Below, in pieces: positions 7,721-14,470 of a stretch of 14,473 bases of DNA. Every line of letters starts with the position of its first letter. The first letter of the stretch is position 1. The DNA is from Anaerolineae bacterium (GTDB lineage Bacteria; Chloroflexota; Anaerolineae; 4572-78; J111): NCBI GenBank assembly GCA_020433835.1, contig JAGRBY010000120.1:1-14473 (forward strand), given 5' to 3'. Made by a program: the position numbers and the translations under genes. The notes under the pieces are model-generated. The model did not search any database and had not been told where the DNA came from. It worked only from the letters and a program-made list of their open reading frames with translations.

Positions 7721-7801
7721 TACGTAAAAGGGAGATAAGGAGATTAGAGATTGGGAGATTGGCCGTAGAAATCTCCTTATCTCTCCATCTCCCTTTGCGT
7801 A
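7721..7801. terminator. Long hairpin between convergent genes (possible bidirectional terminator)
   Basis: The left arm (7721-7745) reads TACGTAAAAGGGAG then ATAAGGAGATT. The right arm (7770-7801) is its complement with a 7-nt insertion and few mismatches: AATCTCCTTATCTC, then CTCCCTTTGCGTA. The loop at 7746-7769 repeats the GAGATTGGGAGATT word. It starts 20 nt after the haloperoxidase stop and ends 27 nt from the transporter stop. No proper T-tract on the plus strand; the minus strand has a TTTT just before its arm ends. Confidence 0.45.
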
Positions 7802-7827
7802 TGCAAAAGTTATGTGTTTTTCCACGC

Positions 7828-9144
7828 CTACACCACAGCCGGAACCTCATTACCGGCTTCTTTAATAGCGGCCGGCACATCCGTAAAGTACAGAATAATC
7901 ATACCAATAATGAAGAAGGTGATAATCGGCAGGATGGCAATCCGCGAACTGCCCGACATCTGTACGGCGGTACCGAAGACCACCGGCCCAATCCACGATG
8001 TGCCTCGCTCGCTAATTTCATATAGACCGAAGTAGGCCGACTCGCGATTTTCAGGAATCATCTGCGAAAAGAGTGAGCGGCTCAACGCCTGCGAACTCCC
8101 CAAAACAATGCCCGTCGTGAAGCCTAAAATCCAGAATTGTAGCTCTGTATAAAGGAAGCCATAGGCATAAATAACCGAAGCCGCCCAGATGAGGAGGTTG
8201 ATAATGATGGTCCACTTGGCTCCGATCCGCGCCGCCAAAAGATTAAACAGCCAGGCTCCGGCAGCGGCTACAAACTGCACAAACAGGATAACAATCACCA
8301 GCGTCTCGTAGCCCATCCCCAACTCGCTAACGGCAAAAAGGCCGGAGGCCACAATCACCGTTTGGATGCCATCATTATAAATCAGATATCCTACCAGAAA
8401 GCGGAGCGTTTTAGGATAGCGATGATACATTTCCTTCAGTGAGGCGATAAACTCTTTGAGGCTGTAGGTCAGGTAATTGGCGTTGGCGGGCAGCTTGTTT
8501 TCCGGCTGGCGCTGCCGCAGATGACGCTGCGGAAAAATAACGGTGAAAAAGAGCCACCATAATCCGGCGCTGGCCAAACTGAGACGTACTGCCAGCCCGG
8601 TATCGGCCATAAAGTTGACCATCAGAATGTTGATGATTAACAGAACGCCACCGCCGGTGTAGCCATAACCAAATCCTTGCGAACTGACCCGGTCTCGATT
8701 ATCCGGGCTGGCGATATCGGGCAGGAAGGCGTTATAAAAGACCAGCGCCGCGCCAAACGAGAGATTCGCAATGAGGAACAGCGCCCCTCCCAGCAAGACC
8801 AGATTACCCTGTACAAAAAAGAGGAGGATGGTGGCGATGGCTCCGGTATAGGCAAAAAGAAGCAAAAGTGTTTTTTTTAGGGGCGAATAATCGGCCAGCG
8901 TGCCGAGAATAGGCAGAAAAATTACCTGCATCCCCACCGACAGCGAAACGCAGTAGGGAAAAAAAGCATCGGCTTCGATGCCATAGCCAAACACATTAAC
9001 AAAGCCGCCGTGAGCACGCGCCAGTTCGGCCAGGTACGGCCCCAAAAAGGTGGTTACGACGGTACTGCCAAAAGGTGAGTTGGCCCAGTCGTACATGATC
9101 CAACTGAAGATTTCGCGTTTGTCGTCCAGGGAACAGATCCTCAC
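7828..9144 (-). CDS. MFS transporter, UMF1 family (Atg22-like)
   Basis: A 438-aa integral membrane protein with about 12 hydrophobic segments. The opening KREIFSWIMYDWANSPFGSTVV is characteristic of the UMF1 branch of the major facilitator superfamily, related to the yeast vacuolar amino-acid exporter Atg22. Another family-like stretch, DRVSSQGFGYGYTGGG (about 150-165), follows. A cytoplasmic loop with basic and polar residues (about 207-240) separates the two halves. Substrate is unknown for most bacterial members. The start is GTG at 9142-9144; it leaves the normal short lead of 17 residues before YDWANS. A promoter at 9166-9194 would give a leader of only about 15 nt with no clear ribosome binding site. 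The gene is divergent from the cold-shock gene and convergent with the haloperoxidase; nothing links it to either. Confidence 0.88.
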   Translation of the reverse strand: MRICSLDDKREIFSWIMYDWANSPFGSTVVTTFLGPYLAELARAHGGFVNVFGYGIEADAFFPYCVSLSVGMQVIFLPILGTLADYSPLKKTLLLLFAYTGAIATILLFFVQGNLVLLGGALFLIANLSFGAALVFYNAFLPDIASPDNRDRVSSQGFGYGYTGGGVLLIINILMVNFMADTGLAVRLSLASAGLWWLFFTVIFPQRHLRQRQPENKLPANANYLTYSLKEFIASLKEMYHRYPKTLRFLVGYLIYNDGIQTVIVASGLFAVSELGMGYETLVIVILFVQFVAAAGAWLFNLLAARIGAKWTIIINLLIWAASVIYAYGFLYTELQFWILGFTTGIVLGSSQALSRSLFSQMIPENRESAYFGLYEISERGTSWIGPVVFGTAVQMSGSSRIAILPIITFFIIGMIILYFTDVPAAIKEAGNEVPAVV

Positions 9145-9165
9145 TTATCTTAATAAAGTGAGTTC

Positions 9166-9194
9166 ATTGTACCAATGAATACAGAGAATGTCAC
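9166..9194 (-). promoter_or_regulatory. Sigma-70-like promoter for the MFS transporter
   Basis: On the minus strand: GTGACA (9194-9189), a 17-nt spacer, TACAAT (9171-9166). The predicted transcript starts near 9159, about 15 nt ahead of the GTG start. Confidence 0.5.
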
Positions 9195-9376
9195 CTATCG
9201 AAGGGTAGGTCAGAGCCTCTCTATTGATGTACAGACGAAGCCAGCGTTAGCCATAGCGGTTTGGTGTCACAGGATTATGATAATGTTCCTGGCAGGAATC
9301 TGTTATTCATGCTCTCCTAACGGCCTGCCGATGCGGTTTTAAACCAAATTGACGTAAAATATTAGAGATTTCTATC
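9195..9376. other. Intergenic region between divergent promoters
   Basis: About 180 nt between the two divergent promoters. I see no ORF, strong hairpin or recognisable operator. A weaker promoter-like match, TTGACG at 9349-9354, lies upstream of the main cold-shock promoter. Confidence 0.4.
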
Positions 9377-9405
9377 TTGACAGCGGATTGAAACCATGCT
9401 ATTGT
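9377..9405 (+). promoter_or_regulatory. Strong sigma-70-like promoter for the cold-shock gene
   Basis: Perfect TTGACA (9377-9382), a 17-nt spacer, TATTGT (9400-9405). The predicted start lies near 9412, so the mRNA has a leader of about 98 nt. A long leader is typical for cold-shock genes. Confidence 0.62.
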
Positions 9406-9461
9406 GTCTATATTGTTAGTTGTTGTTCAGTCTAAAGTAAGAGTACGATCTGAAATTGATT

Positions 9462-9505
9462 TTGAACCTCTAGCAAGACCAATATTTTTAAGAAAGGAGG
9501 TTTAA
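9462..9505 (+). promoter_or_regulatory. Leader hairpin covering the Shine-Dalgarno of the cold-shock gene
   Basis: TTGAACCTCT (9462-9471) can pair along all ten positions with GGAGGTTTAA (9496-9505), two of them G-U. The loop is 24 nt and A/T-rich. The right arm contains nearly all of the ribosome binding site AAGGAGG (9494-9500), so the fold would hide it. This suggests structure-controlled translation. It is a hand-drawn pairing without energy calculation. Confidence 0.45.
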
Positions 9506-9509
9506 TACA

Positions 9510-9719
9510 ATGGCAGATCGTGAAGTAGGCACCGTCAAGTGGTTCAACCCCAATAAAGGCTTTGGTTTTATTGAACGCAATAACGGCAAAGATGTTTTTG
9601 TTCATTACAGTGCAATTAACAGCACCGGGTACCGCTCTCTAGAAGAAGGTCAGCGTGTAGAGTTCACCGTAGTAGAAGGCAAAAAAGGTCCCCAAGCTCA
9701 AGATGTAAGTCTGGCTTAG
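9510..9719 (+). CDS. Cold-shock protein, CspA family
   Basis: A 69-aa single cold-shock domain, the normal length. It binds single-stranded RNA or DNA and acts as an RNA chaperone. The opening [16 protein letters not shown] contains RNP1 (KGFGFIE, about 16-22), and RNP2 is VFVHYSAI (about 29-36). The middle ([30 protein letters not shown]) is standard. AAGGAGG at 9494-9500 lies 9 nt before the ATG. It is monocistronic, with its own promoter, a structured leader and two terminators after it. Whether it is cold-induced or constitutive cannot be told from the protein. Confidence 0.97.
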   Translation: MADREVGTVKWFNPNKGFGFIERNNGKDVFVHYSAINSTGYRSLEEGQRVEFTVVEGKKGPQAQDVSLA

Positions 9720-9729
9720 CAAACTCTAA

Positions 9730-9761
9730 AGAGCGCTACCAATTGGTAGCGCTCTTTTTTT
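9730..9761 (+). terminator. Intrinsic terminator after the cold-shock gene
   Basis: Perfect 11-bp stem AGAGCGCTACC / GGTAGCGCTCT with AATT loop (9730-9754, the last T also opening the tract), followed by about eight T. It starts 10 nt after the stop codon. Confidence 0.92.
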
Positions 9762-9786
9762 ATTAACGGTTAACCTAAAATGCCGC

Positions 9787-9828
9787 AAAAAGTAGCGTCC
9801 TTTCTTAGCAAAGGGCGCTACTTTTTTT
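9787..9828. terminator. Second intrinsic terminator, possibly bidirectional
   Basis: Stem AGTAGCGTCCTTT (9791-9803) with AAAGGGCGCTACT (9810-9822), 13 bp with one G-U pair, and loop CTTAGC. It is followed by seven T and preceded by an A-tract, so it could work on either strand. It repeats the GCGCTAC core of the first terminator. Confidence 0.82.
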
Positions 9829-9903
9829 ATATTCGTATTGGCATTTGTAGGCAGCGTCGACTCCCTTTACAATATTTCTTTACTATGGGGAGGCAAAAAG
9901 CCT

Positions 9904-11211
9904 ATGTCGTCAATCAAATTCACCCGTCGTCAATTCTTGAAACACAGTCTAGCCGTGCCTGTCCTGCTGCGTTATCCTCACAGTCAGGCAGCGGAGTCTC
10001 AGGTTCAATTCGTCTGGTCCGGAGCGATTACGCCCACATCGGCTACCGTTAAGGCCAAAATCACCCGCGACAGCCAGGCCGTGCGCTTGCTGGTTAGCCC
10101 CAATGCCGATTTCAGCCAGCCCCGTGCCTCCGCTGTGCAGAGCGCCGATCTCGCCTCCAACAACCGGGTTGTTGCTTTCACCCTTACCGATCTCACCCCG
10201 AATACGGCCTACACCTATGCCGTTGAGGTCGATGGCACGCTCGACACCACCCGGCGCGGTCAGTTCAAAACCTTTCCCACCGGCCCGGCCTCATTTATGA
10301 TCGCCTTCGGTTCCTGCGCCGAAACCGGCTCGGCCCACCCGATCTTCGAAACCATTCGCAACCTCAACCCCCTCTTTTTCATCCATACCGGCGATTTCCA
10401 CTACCTCGATATTCCCACCAATAACCGCGCCCTCTTTCGCGATGCCTTCGAGACGGTGCTGGCCTCGCCCACCCAATCATCGTTGTATCGGTCCACGCCG
10501 CTGGTTTACATCTGGGATGACCATGACTTCGGCCCCAACGATAGCACCGCGCTCTCTGCCAGCCGACCAGCGGCGCGATTGACCTACCAAGAATACGTAC
10601 CGCACTATCCATTGGCCGCAGGCAGCGGCGATGTGCCAATCTACCACGCCTTCACCGTCGGACGGGTGCGCTTTATCGTCACCGATTTGCGCTCCGAGCG
10701 CAGCCCCAAACTCGATCCCGATGATGCCAACAAAAGCATGCTGGGTTCCGAGCAAAAAGCCTGGTTCAAAGATGAACTGCTGCGGGCCAAAGACGATCAC
10801 GCCCTAATTATCTGGGTCAGCAGCGTCGATTGGCTGCCGGATCTCAGTGACGGCTGGTATCTATACAGCACCGAGCGGCGCGAACTGGCCGACTTTATCC
10901 AGGCCAACGCCATCGACAATCTGGCGATGATTGCCGGTGATTTGCACATGGTCGGCATCGACAACGGCAGCCACGCCGATTTTACCACGACCGGGGGTGG
11001 CGGTTTCCCTATCTTTCAAGCCTCCCCGCTCGACCGCTTTGGCTTTGACGCCGAAGCACCTTACAGCGAGGGCCGGGTTGCCCAACGGGGGCAGTTTGGC
11101 ATTATGAATGTTATCGATGACGGCGGCGCGACGGTTTGGGTTGAGTGGAGCGCTCGCAGCTGGAGCAATGAAGAGCTGCTGGCTTACCGTTTTTCGGTGC
11201 AGGTGCCATGA
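9904..11211 (+). CDS. PhoD-like alkaline phosphatase / metallophosphoesterase, Tat-exported
   Basis: A 435-aa enzyme of the PhoD family, expected to hydrolyse phosphomono- or diesters outside the cytoplasm with bound metals. The N-terminus carries a twin-arginine signal, FTRRQFLKHSLAVPVLL. A fibronectin-like PhoD N-terminal domain (about 33-120) is followed by the catalytic domain. Visible metal-site motifs are GSC (136-138), HTGDFHY with Asp164 and His166, WDDHDFGPND (204-213) and AGDLHM with Asp346 and His348. It is somewhat shorter than Bacillus PhoD. The ATG at 9904 is chosen because it puts the RR motif near the start and GGGGAGG (9887-9893) lies 10 nt upstream; an in-frame TTG at 9838 gives an unlikely 22-residue lead. 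Its stop overlaps the next gene by 4 nt. A TACAAT at 9868-9873 might be a -10 box, without a good -35. I see no pho box. Confidence 0.9.
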   Translation: MSSIKFTRRQFLKHSLAVPVLLRYPHSQAAESQVQFVWSGAITPTSATVKAKITRDSQAVRLLVSPNADFSQPRASAVQSADLASNNRVVAFTLTDLTPNTAYTYAVEVDGTLDTTRRGQFKTFPTGPASFMIAFGSCAETGSAHPIFETIRNLNPLFFIHTGDFHYLDIPTNNRALFRDAFETVLASPTQSSLYRSTPLVYIWDDHDFGPNDSTALSASRPAARLTYQEYVPHYPLAAGSGDVPIYHAFTVGRVRFIVTDLRSERSPKLDPDDANKSMLGSEQKAWFKDELLRAKDDHALIIWVSSVDWLPDLSDGWYLYSTERRELADFIQANAIDNLAMIAGDLHMVGIDNGSHADFTTTGGGGFPIFQASPLDRFGFDAEAPYSEGRVAQRGQFGIMNVIDDGGATVWVEWSARSWSNEELLAYRFSVQVP

Positions 11212-12485
11212 AACAATTAACTCTGGCCGCCATTGGCTGCGGCAATCGCACCCAAATCTACCTTGACCTGGCTGCTCGCCAGCCGGAGCGCTACCGGATT
11301 GTTGCCGCCGCCGATCCCGACCCGGAACGGGTCGAGATTATCCGCCGTTTGTCTGGCAATCCTGACTTCATCGGCTTCGCCATGGCTGACGATATTCTGG
11401 CCCAGCCTCGCCTGGCCGATGTGATGATCATCGGCACCCAGGACAATTATCATTACGCGCCCTGTCGGCAAGCTTTGGAGCAGGGCTATGATATTTTGTT
11501 GGAGAAACCCATCGCCCAAACGCTGGCGGAGGTTATCGACCTGGAGCAGCAGGCCGCGCGGCTGGGGCGCCGGGTGCTGGTTTGCCATGTGTTGCGCTAT
11601 ACTCCCTTTTATCACAAGGTCAAAGCCATCGTTGATAGCGGAGCGCTGGGTGAGATGGTGAGCCTGAACGCCGTCGAGGGCGTGGGCGATTGGCACCAGG
11701 CTCATTCCTATGTGCGGGGTAAATGGGCCGTATCCGAACAGGCCACGCCGATGATTGTCGCCAAAAGCTGCCACGATATGGATATCATCGCCTGGCTGTT
11801 CGACCGGCCATGTCACAACCTGTCCAGTTGGGGCGACCTGACCTACTTCACCGCCGCCAATGCGCCGGCCGATGCCCCCCTGCGCTGTACCGATGGCTGT
11901 CTCCACGCTGCCACCTGTCCCTACAACGCCGCGCTCTACCTAACCAAGCACCGCCACTGGCTTGATTTTATCTACACCAACGCTGCCGCAGCTTCGGATG
12001 ATGCTCTCCGCGCCTGGTTGACGACCAGTCCGTGGAGCCGCTGCGTCTACCGCTGCGATAACACGGCGGTCGATCATCAGGTTATCGCCATGCGCTTTCA
12101 AGGCGGGGCCACCGCTACCTTTACGATGACCGCCTTCGGCTGGGGCCGCGATATCGAGATTTTCGGCACGCGGGCCAGGCTGTGGGGTGGCGCTTCCTGT
12201 CTCAGCCACGCCGGCGTCGACATCATTGTTGAAGAGCATGCCACCGGCGAACGCGTTTCGTACACCATCCCCCACGCTGAGAGCGGCCACGGCGGCGGCG
12301 ACTCCGGTTTGATCGATGCCCTCTACACCGAAATGACGCGCCCCGACACCACCACCTTGCGCTCCTCCATCTCTGTTTCCGTCGCCAGCCATGTTATGGC
12401 CTTTGCCGCCGAAACCGCCCGCCAAACCGGCCAGACCATAAACCTGACGGAGTTCTATAACGCCATACCGCAGGCAAACACGTGA
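11208..12485 (+). CDS. Gfo/Idh/MocA-family NAD(P)-dependent oxidoreductase
   Basis: A 425-aa cytoplasmic dehydrogenase, probably acting on a sugar or inositol derivative. The Rossmann domain starts LTLAAIGCGNRTQIY (variant of GxGxxG) with AAADPDPER after the second strand. EKP at 99-101 gives the usual active-site lysine, Lys100. KSCHDMDI (186-193) supplies His189 and nearby Asp residues typical for catalysis. A cysteine group, Cys227, Cys231 and Cys237 in RCTDGCLHAATCPYNA, occurs in a known subset of this family and may bind metal. The gene overlaps the phosphatase stop by 4 nt (ATGA), so the two are co-translated. The phosphatase is exported and this enzyme is not, so they could only act in sequence through uptake. 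Exact substrate is unknown. Confidence 0.88.
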   Translation: MKQLTLAAIGCGNRTQIYLDLAARQPERYRIVAAADPDPERVEIIRRLSGNPDFIGFAMADDILAQPRLADVMIIGTQDNYHYAPCRQALEQGYDILLEKPIAQTLAEVIDLEQQAARLGRRVLVCHVLRYTPFYHKVKAIVDSGALGEMVSLNAVEGVGDWHQAHSYVRGKWAVSEQATPMIVAKSCHDMDIIAWLFDRPCHNLSSWGDLTYFTAANAPADAPLRCTDGCLHAATCPYNAALYLTKHRHWLDFIYTNAAAASDDALRAWLTTSPWSRCVYRCDNTAVDHQVIAMRFQGGATATFTMTAFGWGRDIEIFGTRARLWGGASCLSHAGVDIIVEEHATGERVSYTIPHAESGHGGGDSGLIDALYTEMTRPDTTTLRSSISVSVASHVMAFAAETARQTGQTINLTEFYNAIPQANT

Positions 12486-12504
12486 GGAAATGAGAAGATA
12501 AAGA

Positions 12505-12570
12505 GATGGGGAGATTTGTAAAGTCAATCACCAATCTCCAGTTACCAATCTCCAATTACCAATTCCCTTT
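12505..12570. repeat. 14-nt degenerate tandem repeat with hairpin after the oxidoreductase gene
   Basis: ACCAATCTCCAGTT (12530-12543), ACCAATCTCCAATT (12544-12557), then ACCAATTCCC. GGAGATT at 12510-12516 can pair with AATCTCC at 12533-12539 or in the next copy. It lies 20 nt after the stop codon and may weakly terminate. Same word family as 2780-2808 and 7731-7793. Confidence 0.5.
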
Positions 12571-12583
12571 CCACCACCCATTC

Positions 12584-12612
12584 TTGTGAAATCATCGGCT
12601 CAACGATACAAT
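12584..12612 (+). promoter_or_regulatory. Sigma-70-like promoter for the LysM-Gmad2 gene
   Basis: TTGTGA (12584-12589), a 17-nt spacer, TACAAT (12607-12612). The predicted start lies near 12619, giving a leader of about 160 nt. Confidence 0.45.
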
Positions 12613-12618
12613 GAGCAT

Positions 12619-12779
12619 GCGCAAAATTGTATGAGAGTTCGTCGAGCTATCGCTTAGAGTTCTCGCAGCTTGTTACGACTTCGTCCCTCAGCAGCATCGG
12701 GATCGATGCGTATTGCCTCGCTTCGCCCACTCTAACGATACCCCGAACGCATCAAAACTTAATTGAGGAAGAAGGGATA
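12619..12779 (+). ncRNA. Long 5' leader with a segment antisense to 16S rRNA
   Basis: About 160 nt between the predicted start and the ATG. CTTGTTACGACTTCGTCCC at 12669-12687 is, as I recall the 16S sequence, the exact complement of the conserved 3' region GGGACGAAGTCGTAACAAG seen in many bacteria; flanks do not continue the match. A 6-bp hairpin GCATCG-GGAT-CGATGC follows at 12694-12709. No known riboswitch recognised. Calling it a functional RNA is speculative. Confidence 0.25.
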
Positions 12780-14153
12780 ATGCTCAAGAAATTACGCTTA
12801 TTGGCACTTGTTCTCTGTTTGGTCGTTGTTACGTCAGCCATTGTTAACGCAGCTCCACTTCATCAGGTTCCCGATGGGGAAGAATACATTGTGCAAGGGG
12901 GCGACTGGCTTAGCAAGATCGCCGAGAAATATTATGGCGAAGCCCAACAGTACCCCACCATTATCGAGGCCACCAATGCCAAGGCCGGCCAAGATGCTTC
13001 GTTTACCGCCATCACCGATGAAAACTTAATCGAAATCGGCCAGAAACTGTGGGTTCCCATCGAGCGGGATGCCGATGTGGTCACTGTCAACAACGTCGCT
13101 TTCAAGCCCGTCGAGATCAGCAGTTTGGGCATCCAAACCGTAGTGCCCGATGATTGGCCCAAAACCGAAGGCGACGATCCCTTGCTCCAAAATGCCTGGA
13201 GCGCCGGCCTGTTTAGCTTTGTCAGCTTCGCCACCACCCCCGGCAACGATACGCGGGTGGGGTTGGCCCGCCTGCTGCGCGTGCCGCCCGAAAGCTTAGC
13301 CAACGAAGCCGCCGGGGGTCAACTGGTTGAAGACCAAATCGGCGGCCGCGAGTGGGCCATCTTTGGCCGCGAAGAAGGGGGCATTACCTCCATCGCCGCC
13401 GCCACGGTTGCAGACAAAGTCATTTACCAGGTTAGTCTGTTTGCCGAAACCTCGCAGGCTATGACTATTCTGACCACCATTTTAGAAAACTTCCAAATCA
13501 CCGACGCCGCCGTTAACCAACAGACCATTACTATAGAGGCTCCAGTTGCCGGCACCAGTTTAACCAACCCGTTCGAATTGCGCGGCACAACCACGCAGTA
13601 TCCGTTCCAGGGACGGCTGATGTACCGCGTTCTGGATGAGTCCGGCAACCAGGTGGGCCGCGGTCCGTTTGAAGTAGTCGGGCAGTTAGGCCGGCCCTCG
13701 ACCTTTGCCGTAGCGGCTACCTACCAGGTGCCGAGCGATGGCCCCGGCACCGTTGAAATTGCCGAAGTCAGCGCCGCCGATGGTACCATCATCGCCATTA
13801 ACAGTGTCGGTGTCACCCTGCTGCAAGACCCATCCGGCTACGACATCATCATTGATGACCCGCTGCCCTTCACCAGCATCAGCAGCCCGGCCCAGGTGCG
13901 GGGCAAAATCAGCGACCGTCCCTTTGAGGGCCGGCTCAACTATCGCGTTGTCGATGCCGCCGGTGAAGAGTTGAATGCCGGTTTCATCGATTCGCGCGGC
14001 CAGGTGGGCCAGGTCAACATCTATGACAGCTTTATCGATTTCGATGTCACCCACGACGGACCGGGCCGGATTGAATTGTACGATATTCGCCCCGCCGACG
14101 GTGCCGTCTTCAGTATCAGCACCGTCAACGTCTGGCTGACCACCCCCCGCTAA
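12780..14153 (+). CDS. Secreted LysM protein with two Gmad2-type domains
   Basis: A 457-aa exported protein. Residues 1-24 are a signal peptide (MLKKLRLLALVLCLVVV, cut near VNA). A LysM-like domain at about 35-95 (EEYIVQGGDWLSKIAEKYYG to LWVPIE) should bind peptidoglycan or another GlcNAc polymer. A middle domain of unknown type (about 100-245) contains PDDWP and a long strand-rich stretch. Two C-terminal repeats of about 95 residues (about 249-346 and 355-455) share the pattern PF-x-GR-L-x-YRV and end in DG(P)G-x-(I/V)E, as in Gmad2, the immunoglobulin-like domain also found in spore-germination proteins. No membrane anchor or sortase signal. The ATG at 12780 is supported by GAGGAAGAAGGG just upstream and by the signal peptide; an in-frame upstream extension to 12627 lacks both. 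Probably a cell-surface or envelope-associated structural protein; enzymatic activity is not apparent. Confidence 0.87.
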   Translation: MLKKLRLLALVLCLVVVTSAIVNAAPLHQVPDGEEYIVQGGDWLSKIAEKYYGEAQQYPTIIEATNAKAGQDASFTAITDENLIEIGQKLWVPIERDADVVTVNNVAFKPVEISSLGIQTVVPDDWPKTEGDDPLLQNAWSAGLFSFVSFATTPGNDTRVGLARLLRVPPESLANEAAGGQLVEDQIGGREWAIFGREEGGITSIAAATVADKVIYQVSLFAETSQAMTILTTILENFQITDAAVNQQTITIEAPVAGTSLTNPFELRGTTTQYPFQGRLMYRVLDESGNQVGRGPFEVVGQLGRPSTFAVAATYQVPSDGPGTVEIAEVSAADGTIIAINSVGVTLLQDPSGYDIIIDDPLPFTSISSPAQVRGKISDRPFEGRLNYRVVDAAGEELNAGFIDSRGQVGQVNIYDSFIDFDVTHDGPGRIELYDIRPADGAVFSISTVNVWLTTPR

Positions 14154-14170
14154 TATTCCAACTCATCCTG

Positions 14171-14251
14171 TTGTTGTGATAGTTTTGGTTGCATTATGGA
14201 ATTAGACCGTGGGCAGCGAAGATTGTGTCCTTCGCTGTCCACTCACAACAA
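14171..14251. terminator. Nested hairpin downstream of the LysM gene
   Basis: GTGGGCAGCGAAG (14209-14221) pairs with CTTCGCTGTCCAC (14230-14242), 13 bp with one G-U and an 8-nt loop. Outside it TTGTTGTGA (14171-14179) is the exact complement of TCACAACAA (14243-14251), with 29 nt bulged on the left side. There is no T-tract, so intrinsic termination is uncertain; it lies 18 nt after the stop codon. Confidence 0.45.
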
Positions 14252-14440
14252 AATGGCTCCATTCTCCCAACCACGTAACACTTTTTTCAATCGGATCGTT
14301 AAAAACTACGGGCGTATTCAGCCTATTTTACGCACTGTATATCACGTCGTCCTGTTTATGACCAGAACCCCGGCTTTTTAGCGGCAAAAAAGAGGCATGC
14401 TCTATCTTAAAAGGTTTAGAACGTACGCCGTTGGAGATTA
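14252..14440. other. Intergenic sequence without recognisable gene
   Basis: Nothing gene-like is visible. A 61-codon ORF starting at 14196 crosses this stretch and the preceding hairpin but has no ribosome binding site or recognisable domain. Confidence 0.4.
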
Positions 14441-14470
14441 GCCCTCCCTAAACCCCTCCCTGTGGGAGGG
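14441..14470. repeat. CCCTCCC palindrome at the window edge
   Basis: GCCCTCCCTAAACCCC, then CCCTCCC (14454-14460), TGT, GGGAGGG (14464-14470): a perfect 7-bp stem next to a direct copy of CCCTCCC at 14442-14448. It looks like the edge of a dispersed palindromic repeat that continues past the window. Confidence 0.45.

Noticed and set aside
9838..9903. In-frame TTG start for the PhoD-like phosphatase
   Set aside because: It places the twin-arginine motif too far from the start, and the 9904 ATG has GGGGAGG upstream.
11217..11906. 229-aa minus-strand ORF opposite the Gfo/Idh/MocA gene
   Set aside because: Antisense shadow of a well-supported enzyme; no recognisable motif.
12669..12687. Partial 16S rRNA gene on the minus strand
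   Set aside because: The match stops after about 19 nt on both sides, so it is not an rRNA gene; kept only as a leader observation.
12627..12779. In-frame N-terminal extension of the LysM protein
   Set aside because: It would bury the signal peptide 51 residues inside and has no ribosome binding site, whereas the ATG at 12780 has both.
14196..14381. 61-codon plus-strand ORF near the right edge
   Set aside because: It begins inside the bulge and stem of the 14171-14251 hairpin, has no ribosome binding site, and its sequence shows no domain or family features.
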